Source: Serripes groenlandicus (taxonomy: Eukaryota > Mollusca > Bivalvia > Cardiida > Cardiidae). From it: a stretch of DNA of 64,000 bases. The stretch covers positions 120,416 through 184,415 of the forward strand of contig JASEVX010000327.1 of NCBI GenBank assembly GCA_031761405.1, read 5' to 3'. A program made the translations under genes and the position numbers. Under the pieces are notes generated by a model. The model was not told the DNA's origin, searched no databases, and was given only the letters and a program-made list of their open reading frames with translations. Below are positions 56,436 to 64,000 of the stretch, piece after piece. Numbering within the stretch: position 1 is the stretch's first letter; each line of letters starts with the position of its first letter.

Positions 56436-58228
56436 TTACACCAATCCACATGAATAAATTACACTAATTGAGTCGAAGTTATCGTCGTACCTAGCAAAAA
56501 CTTGCGACACATTGGAAGCGCAGCAATGTTAAACACGAGCGGGAACTGTCCCACTTACCGAACGAAAATGTAACGTTCCAAACAGTGTGGAATTACAAAG
56601 TGAAAGACCGATAGAATTTATGGTAGTCTGCACGAAGAACCTGCTCAAATAATCATTCACTCCAAATAGAGCTCTAATAAAGTCAGTCTTACTCAAGGAT
56701 TTTAACCGATCAAAAACTTGGTTATTAAACTCATGACATATTCTACGCTCAAATGCGGATCTACAAGATTGAAGACGATTACGGTGTAGTAAAATATGCT
56801 CAGTAACACTTAAATCTATATCGTGCCTATCTCAACGCGTATCAAAAGTAGACGAGTACGCAATTAACTGCGCCACAGAAAAACAAGCATACATCATACC
56901 AGGATTATGTTTTGCAAAATACCATATAGGAGAACTGCTCCTGAATGTGTCTATATAGTACGAATTCGTGCGAAGAAGTTCTCTCGTTCCATGAATTAAT
57001 ACACTGATTGGTTAATGTGATGTTAGCCATCCTTTACCACACATTTGTAATTGGAAACCCGCCAAATATCGAAAAGTCTTGCACGACATGCACAAATCAT
57101 GTTTACGCTAATTAGAGACAACATCAGAGATATAACCAGTACTACTAAGACCATCATTGCATGAACATAAATGCAGAAGAAAAAAATACTTTTTTGTTGA
57201 CAGTCCCTCTCTAATTGACACAATTGACCAAGGAAGGTCAATTTCCTCTTATCAATTGCAGTCTGCAGTGGAAGAACGCCTAATAGGCCGAGGACAATAT
57301 CTGTCCTCGATCTACTTTTCAATCCCTGAATCTGTGTTTAAGCATAATCCGCGTGACCTGTCCACATTCAAGTTGTCTCGGTCAGAAAGCGACTGTAACA
57401 TTTCACAGCCAAAGAGAGCTCTTGGCAAAACAATAGATTTGTATATTTTGAAACTAGTAATTGGACTAAGATCATTTCTGTGCAAACCTTCCGTAATTAA
57501 CCCATAGAAAGTCCCCCTTAATTTCCTAACTACATTTTAAACAATTACAGATGATGAGGAATACTTATTACATAAAATGCCTAAATGAATAACATCCTCT
57601 GTTTCTTGTATGAGGCTATTACTCACAAACGAAGTGCATTTATTTGGATTGTATTGAAATCTCCATAAACAAGAATATTTATTACAAATCAATATCATTT
57701 CTGGTAAGTCTTTGCTCGATAGAGCAAGAAGGGTCAATTCGTGAATGAGGTGTTCATTGCAAACCCGGTCTAGTCCACACATGTTACCATTTTTAGCTCC
57801 ACTGGCTGAAAGCCAGTCGAGCTTATGTCATGGCGAATTGTCCGGCGTGCGTGCGTTAACTTTTTCCTTTAAACGACTTCTTCTCACTAACCACTTGGCC
57901 AATTTGGTTGAAACTTCATAGGAAGCATCCTCTCAATGTCCTCTCTTAAATTCCTTCAATTTTTTTATCCATCCATAATTTTGTAGAAATGTTCCTTGGG
58001 TGACCCTTTATTAGATATCTTCAAGAAATGTTGATTGGTCGAAAAACATGGTCGCCGGAGGGCGGGGCTATTTTGCCTTATATGACCATAGTGAAAACTT
58101 AAAAAATCTTCTGCTCTGAAGGTGTTGAGCAGATTTTCAAATAATTTTGTAGAAATGTTCCTTGGGTGACCCTCTATCAAATTCCTTCAAGCCATGTTGA
58201 TTGGTAAAAAAACATGGTCGCCAGAGGG

Positions 58229-58259
<31 letters not shown>

Positions 58260-60280
58260 CTATTTTGCCTTATATGACCATAGTGAAAACTAAAAAAATC
58301 TTCTTCTCTGAAAGTGTTGAGCAGATTTTCAAATAATTTTGTAGAAATGTTCCTTGGGTGACCCTCTATCAGATTCCTTCAAGCCATGTTGATTGGTAAG
58401 AAAAAAACATGGCCGCCAGAGGGCGGGGCTATTTTGCCTTATACGGCTAAAGAGAGAACTTAAAAAATCTTCTCCTCCGAAAGTGTCAGGCTGATTTTCA
58501 AATAATTTTGTAGAAATGTTCCTTGGGTGACCCTTTATTAGATTCCTTCAAGAAATGTTGATTGGTCGAAAAATATGGCCGCCAGAGGGCGGGGCTATTT
58601 TGCTCTATATGACCATAGTGAACATTTAAAAAATCTTCTTCTCCGAAAGTGTTGAGCAGATTTTCAAATAATTTTGTAGAAAGGTACTTTGGGTGACCCT
58701 CTATCAGATTCCTTCAAGCCATGTTGATTGGTTGAAAAATATGGCCGCCATTGGGTGGGGCTATTTTGCCTTGTATGGCTACGGTGAAAACTTAAAATAT
58801 CCTCTCCTCCGAAAGTGTCAGGCCGATTTTCAAATAATTTTGCAGAAACATTCCTTGGGTGACACTCTACAAGATTCCTTTAAGCCATGGTGGTTGGTAA
58901 AAATATGGCCACTAGGGGGCAGGGCTGTTTGGAGATCCGTGGAGCGATACTGGCCCTCTTGGGCCTCTTGTTTAAAGTAGTTAAGGCAGATAACATTTCT
59001 TCCTGTGCTATGTGATCCCAATGTACTAACAACGACTCTTCCTTAATACAATTAACACATGCCGTCACGTTTTCGAAGTGCACCCGGTCATAGGAATCAC
59101 TGTCCGTATCGGAGTAAAGGGTTGCAAAGTGACGACCCCATACACGACACATTTCCAATGGATCACGAACGAGTAAATCGCCTAATTTAATCTCTTAAGA
59201 AATAGTTTTCTGTTATGTTTTCATCTTCTATTTGACTTATTTCTAAAATAACTAATGCCTATCTATACCTGTCGCATTGTCAATGTCATTATTGACTTGT
59301 TGTAGGTACTTTAGAAAGACATTTCTGTGTAACTTTCGGAAACAGATTTTTGCATCTTTGTATTCTCTGTATGAATCAAAATCATCACCTCTTGGTCTGC
59401 CATCCCGAACCCAAACTATGCGCTTAGATTTCATAAACGCATGGGTTTGCTTCAGGCTGACTGACCAATAGAGCTAAAGATGCGATCTGTAGGACGTGCG
59501 CGGAAGATGTGCAGTTGAGGCTATACTGATGTTATTAACAATGCACTGGTAATTGATCTACACTGTTTTTCAGGCATTGACTTAAACTTATTTGATATTT
59601 TAAGAGTTCGATTTCGGACACCCTTTTCCACCTTACTGACTCATTAAAATTGTCTTTGATACTATAAGAATATTAATAATTTTGTAAATTAAATACAATC
59701 GGACGGTGAGAAGACACATTTAACAGACATCGTCAAGTATAATACAATAAACAATAGAATGAACTAATTCATCCGAAGTGATAATATGATCAATAAAAGA
59801 CTTGTTACGATGATCATAAGAAAGATAGCTGGTATCTGCCCCAGTACAAAGGGATGAAGTAGAGATATTAATCAAATCGAACATAGACGTCAGCTATAAA
59901 GAGCATTGCCTCTACTATATATCTGCTTAATAAACATAGATCCATTCAAATGAGCATTAAAATCGCCTATTATAATTACTGTTCCAACTTGCGAAATCAT
60001 GTAACAGTTCTATGTGTTGACGGAAGTATGCTATACTGTGATTTGAGCTGGGCAAAATATACTATGTATACTTATCACATGCCGTTTGAACTTGTATTCC
60101 TATAACCCGATCACTATCTATAGAAAGAGGAGAAAAAGATTCGTTGAGTGAATTCTTCCACAACATCGCAACGCCGCCTTTTCCTCCATTATATCAACTG
60201 TTACCAAAAAGTAATTTCTATACAAAAAATGATAGGGAAATACATAACATAATATAACTGCATATAGAAGTATTGTGCTT
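56436..60280 (-). mobile_element. Decayed non-LTR retrotransposon (endonuclease, RT remnant, C-terminal domain), minus strand
   Basis: Read in reverse from 60280. An AP-endonuclease-like domain has IIIGDFNAHLNGSMF (59939-59967) and SYDHRNKSFIDHIITSD (about 59776-59826). A linker has RDGRPRGDDFDSY (about 59390). The RT N-terminal part has WGRHFATLYSD and, split by the insertion, LTTLN/NGNMCGLDRVCNEHLI. The palm with the YxDD box is missing: the frame passes from NEHLIH to LTLLALSSKDLPEM and WRFQYNPNKC (57629-57668). A C-terminal region has ALFGCEML and KHIQGLKSRSRTDIVLGLLG (57250-57340). Multiple frameshifts and stops are present. Clade not assigned. It cannot encode a working protein. Confidence 0.85.
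57790..58973 (+). mobile_element. Helentron-INE-like element inserted in the retrotransposon
   Basis: T-run, AGCTCCACTGGCTGAAAGCC with its inverted partner agtcgagcttatgtcatggc, then seven units of ~165-195 bp with attttcaaataattttgtag, aaatgttccttgggtgaccc, ttccttcaagccatgttgat and gccagagggcggggctattt. It ends gagcgatactggccctcttg then ggcctcttgttt. A run of 30 G at 58230-58259 has expanded from the ggcgggg word of one unit. Removing the element rejoins the retrotransposon frame. Confidence 0.75.
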
Positions 60281-60283
60281 ATT

Positions 60284-61765
60284 ATGCCACCTTCGAAGAA
60301 GAGGGGTATATTGCTTTGCACATGTCGGTCCGTCGGTAGACCAAAGCTTGTTCAAGTGGTAACTCAGCAATGCCTGGACCTATGGTCTCAAACTTGACAT
60401 GGAGGTTGGGTCTGGCCAGTAGATGAACCCTATTGATTTTAGGGTCATCGGATCAAAGGTCGAGGTCACAGTGAACGCGAAAAGCTTGTCCGAGTGATAA
60501 CTCTACATTGCCTGCACCCTTGGCCCTCAAACGTGACATGGAGACTAGGGGTGACCAGTAGATGACCCCTATTAATTTTGAGGTCATTAGGTCAACGCGA
60601 AATATTGTCCGAGTGAAAAGTGAAAGGTTAAGGTCACAGTGACCAAGCTTGTCCAAGTGATAACAAAACAATGCATTGACCTCTGGTACTCAAAGTTGGG
60701 CCTGACCAGAAGATGACCCCTATTGATGTTGAAGTCATCGGGTCAAAGTTCAAGGTGACCTTGAACGCAAAAAGCTTGTCCGAGTGATAACTCAACATTG
60801 CTAGCATTCATGGCCCTCAAACTTGACATGGAGGCTGGGGTGACCAGTAGATGACCCCTATTGATTTTGAGGTCATCTGGTTAAAAAAAATTGTCCAAAT
60901 ATTCCTTACAACATGGCGCTCAGATGGGCATAATGACTCTCAAACTTGAAATGGAGGCTGGTGGTGAACAGTAGATGACCCATATTGATTTTGAGGTCAA
61001 CATGTCAAGGTCAAGGTCATTGTGAAGTTGAACGCAAAAAGCTTGTCCGAGTGATAACTCGACATTGCCTGCACCCATGACCCTCAAACTTGACATGGAT
61101 GCTGAGGATGACCTGTAGATGACCTTTAAGTATTTTGAGGTAATCAGGTCAAGGTCACAGTGACATTGAACGCGAAAACCCTGTCCGAGTGATAACTCGA
61201 CATTGCCTGCACGTATGGCCCCAAAACGTGACATTGAGGCTGGGGTGACCAGTAGATGACCCCTATTGATTTTAAGGTCAAAGGTCAAGGTCACTGACCT
61301 TGAACGCGAAATATTGTCCGAGTGATAACTCGACATTGCATGCACCCATGACCCTCAAACTTAACAGAGTCTTGGAGTGACAAGTAGAGGACCTCTTGTG
61401 TGAGGTCATCAGGTAAGAATTCAAGTTCACAGTGATCAAGCTTGTCCGAGTGATGACTAAACAATGCCTTGACCTATGGTCCTCTCAAAGTTGTCTTGGA
61501 GGTTGAGCCTGACCAGTAGATGACCAATATTGATTTTGAGTTCATCGGGTCAAAGGTCAAGGTCACAGTGACCTTGAACGCAAAAAAAAGCTTGTCCGAG
61601 TGATAACTATACATTGCCTGCACCCGTGGCCCTCAAACTTGACATGGAAGCTGGGGGTGACCAGTAGATTGATTTTGAGGTCATCGAATAAAATACGGTC
61701 CAAATATTCCTGACAACATGGCGCTCAGAGGGGGCATAATGTTTGACAAACATCTCTTGTTTTCT
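60284..61765. mobile_element. Minisatellite-cored element, ~125-150-bp units, CTTCGAAG end
   Basis: Left end attatgccaccttcgaagaa gaggggtata, matching in reverse the repeat end at 11457 and 12126. About nine units follow, sharing aaagcttgtccgagtgataa, ctcgacattgcctgcaccca, tggccctcaaacttgacatg, gaggctggggtgaccagtag and atgacccctattgatttt. Right end tgacaacatggcgctcagag then ggggcataat. A frame of 141 codons on the minus strand is a unit translation. Confidence 0.75.
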
Positions 61766-63360
61766 TATTAGCAATGGGTTATTAGATTGTAATAACTAAC
61801 GCGTAGAAACTAGTAATGCTAGTACCAGATGTATACCAGGTTAAAAGGAAATCCTGTCGGATTTCGAGGAACTTTTGACACTGGAAAAACATATGATATG
61901 CACACTCAGTAATGTTATGATTAAATTTTGAAAACAGTACAAACATATCCTATTTTCCCGAATAATTTTACTATGGCCACCAGTCTCAATTCTAAACTTA
62001 TGATTAGACCAACATTATTTGATAAAGTAATCTTATGATTAAATGAGATGTTTATAAGTAGATCTTTTTCTGAATTCAATAGAAACTTATAATGTTTATA
62101 GTGAATACATCGACCAGATTCGTTGATACGTCTATGCCAATTTTGCCCTTAATGAATCTAGTAGACGCTCTTTAAAACACCTTATACATTGATTCACGTT
62201 TCCAACATCCTGTTTCCAAAACCAAATAAGAAATGTAAGTTTTTCCCATAAGTTGCCCAGGTTTTACGTCCTACGTCATCTAAAGAGTTCAACATTAAAT
62301 TATCTGCTATTTGGCATTTCCAATAGTCTACACCAATACTTAATACTAGACATATAATAATCTATAAAGAGGGAATATCTTTGCTTAAAGGTACCATAGT
62401 ATGTGTTGAAACTTTTAACTTCAAATACTTTTTACAGAAAGTAATTTGTACATATTATAAGTATGACCTCAAATGTAATCACCGTACCATAATTGGTTTT
62501 ATCATTGAAACTAACAATTTAAAGATATCTTTGCAAGGAAAATAACTAAAATATATCTGATATCTGTATATTAAAAAGTAGTTTCTTTGCTTCGGATGCC
62601 TATTTTTGTTGAGATGAGAATAAAGACAAATTTTGTGTAAAATGCAGACCCATGTATTTATAACATGATGTTATTTTAACACGTTCATTATCTAAAAGAA
62701 TTGTTTTCATTTGCTTGTAATTGACTGCCATTTTTAAAAACTATTATTTCTGTTTTATCTAAGTAAATTTCCATACATGTGTCTGAACAAATATGTTACT
62801 ATATAAAGTTGATTTTGCAATTGTATGACAGTGTCCAATCAGCGAGCAATAAGCATATATATAGTGTCAGGTATATTCTCAGTAATGTAAATACCGTGTT
62901 TACATCCTTCAAGAGTCTTACATGTACACAAAGTTGATTAAAAACAAGAACAAATTGTTGTGATACTTGTATCATCTTGTCTGGTACCTATGTTACATTT
63001 TAAGAATTTTGCAAGACAAGTATCTGCTTTAATGCAGGATGAAATATCAGAATGCATAGCATTTAACCCTTTCAAACTGTAACCGTATATACCTAAATGT
63101 TTCAGACATGAAAATAACTCGTTATGGTTTATTTTGTCAAAAGCTTTACGAAAACTTATATCTAAACAATAAAAATGACCTCCATGTTTCGATAAGTACT
63201 TTTGTATTATAGCTTGGAATGAAAACAGATAATCAACAGTGTAATAATTTCGTCTGAATCCAGAGTGTGCTTCACAATTTGTATTGTTATCCTCTGCCCA
63301 ATTATATAGTCTTGTGTTAATAAAACTTGAAACTGTTTCATAGCTCTATATGGTATTAAA
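61766..63360 (-). mobile_element. Second decayed non-LTR retrotransposon: RT and C-terminal zinc-finger-like end, minus strand
   Basis: Read in reverse from 63360. FINTRLYNWAEDNNTNCEAH and SGFRRNYYTVDYLFSFQAII belong to RT domains 1-2. HGGHFYCLDISFRKAFDKIN and HNELFSCLKHLGIYGYS (63080-63190) are motif A and after. CSDTCMEIYLDKTEIIVFKN (about 62710-62790) is the part after the catalytic box. ICLYCFQN (about 61928-61955), with a later H and C, fits a degraded Cys-His finger. Motif A, usually FxDFxKAFD, reads LDISFRKAFD, so the first aspartate appears lost. Stops and frameshifts are frequent. A different family from the one at 56436-60280. Confidence 0.82.
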
Positions 63361-63552
63361 TAAAAAATATATTATATTTATTATTATGGTATAGAACCAT
63401 AAAAAGAGTATATATATAGTAACACGGTTCTGTGTGTGGAATTCCCCGACTAACTCATACTATAACATTACTTTCATTATTTTTATAATAGCTTATGGAC
63501 CATATATAGACTATTTGAAGTAGTTTGTCGAGGTATTGTGGTTTGTTTTGGT
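63361..63552. other. No feature recognised
   Basis: AT-rich junction sequence. Confidence 0.4.
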
Positions 63553-64000
63553 TTTTAGCTCGACTTTTCGAAGAAAAGGCAAGCTATTCTACTCGCCTCG
63601 GCGCCACTTTTTGGTTAAGTATTTTGTACCAAAACCATTACAGATATTGCTTGAAACTTACATCTTGATCACCAACAGAACCTCCATCAACAGACAAGAG
63701 CACATAAGAGCTCTGTAATGGATTTTGTAAGAATTAGTAATTCACATTTTTTCAAATCCTTTAGCAGATATTGCTTTAAACTTACAGACACTTATTCACC
63801 ATCATTATCCTCCATGCTACAGACAAGAGAACATAATCCCTTGTCTATGTTTTTGTAATAATTATGGCCCTTTTTTACTTAGAATTTTGGTTAAGTTTTT
63901 CGTACCATCCCACTTTTTTGCATAACCATTAAAGATATAGCTTATACACTTACAGTACTTATTAACCATCATTACCTCCATGTACAGACAAGAGAACATA
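63553..64000 (+). mobile_element. Minisatellite-cored element, left part, continuing past the window
   Basis: T-run then AGCTCGACTTTTCGAAGAAA and aggcaagct form an inverted head, followed by two and a half units of ~165 bp with agatattgcttgaaacttac, catcattacctccatg, acagacaagagaacataa and tttggttaagttttt. The right end lies outside the window. Confidence 0.7.

Noticed and set aside
57157..57507. 116-codon plus-strand frame
   Set aside because: Antisense of the retrotransposon C-terminal region, which is the strand with recognisable homology.
60920..61345. 141-codon minus-strand frame
   Set aside because: Translation of ~125-150-bp minisatellite units.

Overview
The window looks like nuclear DNA of a bivalve mollusc, probably a heterodont clam or mussel. 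It is AT-rich, almost gene-free and packed with repeats. Several kinds match what is known from bivalve genomes: tRNA-derived SINEs with a V-SINE/RUDI-like tail, non-autonomous elements that carry internal minisatellites and end in GGCCCTCTTGTT, a dense TTAA-flanked MITE family, and decayed non-LTR retrotransposons. The species is an inference from repeat style. No prokaryotic features are present.

Layout. 0-5.9 kb: ~166-170-bp tandem units inside nested Helentron-INE-like elements, plus a poly-G-bearing repeat. 6.5-9.1 kb: an 81-bp satellite arranged as 162-bp dimers. 9.5-17 kb: more minisatellite-cored elements, mostly reversed and nested, and a duplicated ~270-bp repeat. 17.5-26.5 kb: MITEs, SINEs, a 1.16-kb TA-flanked pogo/Tc1-like element, a 616-bp hAT-like element with an 8-bp target duplication, and a 720-bp hairpin-ended insertion. 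26.5-29.4 kb: lower-copy DNA with a CpG-rich patch, a perfect 34-bp palindrome and a five-copy palindromic motif cassette. 29.45-35.55 kb: a 6.1-kb satellite of ~34-bp monomers with higher-order structure. 35.6-39.4 kb: MITE, SINE and Helentron-like copies. 39.9-49.0 kb: the only host gene recognised, four exons from the N-terminal part of a CYP2-like cytochrome P450, with introns full of tandem arrays. 50-56 kb: SINEs and foldback elements in AT-rich DNA. 56.4-63.4 kb: two decayed minus-strand non-LTR retrotransposons, one split by a minisatellite-cored element. 63.55-64 kb: the start of another such element.

The P450 exons encode the proline-rich hinge, the B/B' region, the C-helix region and the E/F region. 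The gene looks damaged. It has no in-frame ATG in exon 1. The C-helix Trp that normally contacts a heme propionate is Leu. The best splice sites for exons 3 and 4 disagree in phase by one base. I found no I-helix, ExxR or heme-cysteine exon in the 15 kb downstream. It may be a decaying paralogue, or a gene with long introns running past the window. The rest of the sequence is a record of repeat insertion, nesting and tandem amplification. Most longer open frames are products of tandem repeats or of transposon antisense.
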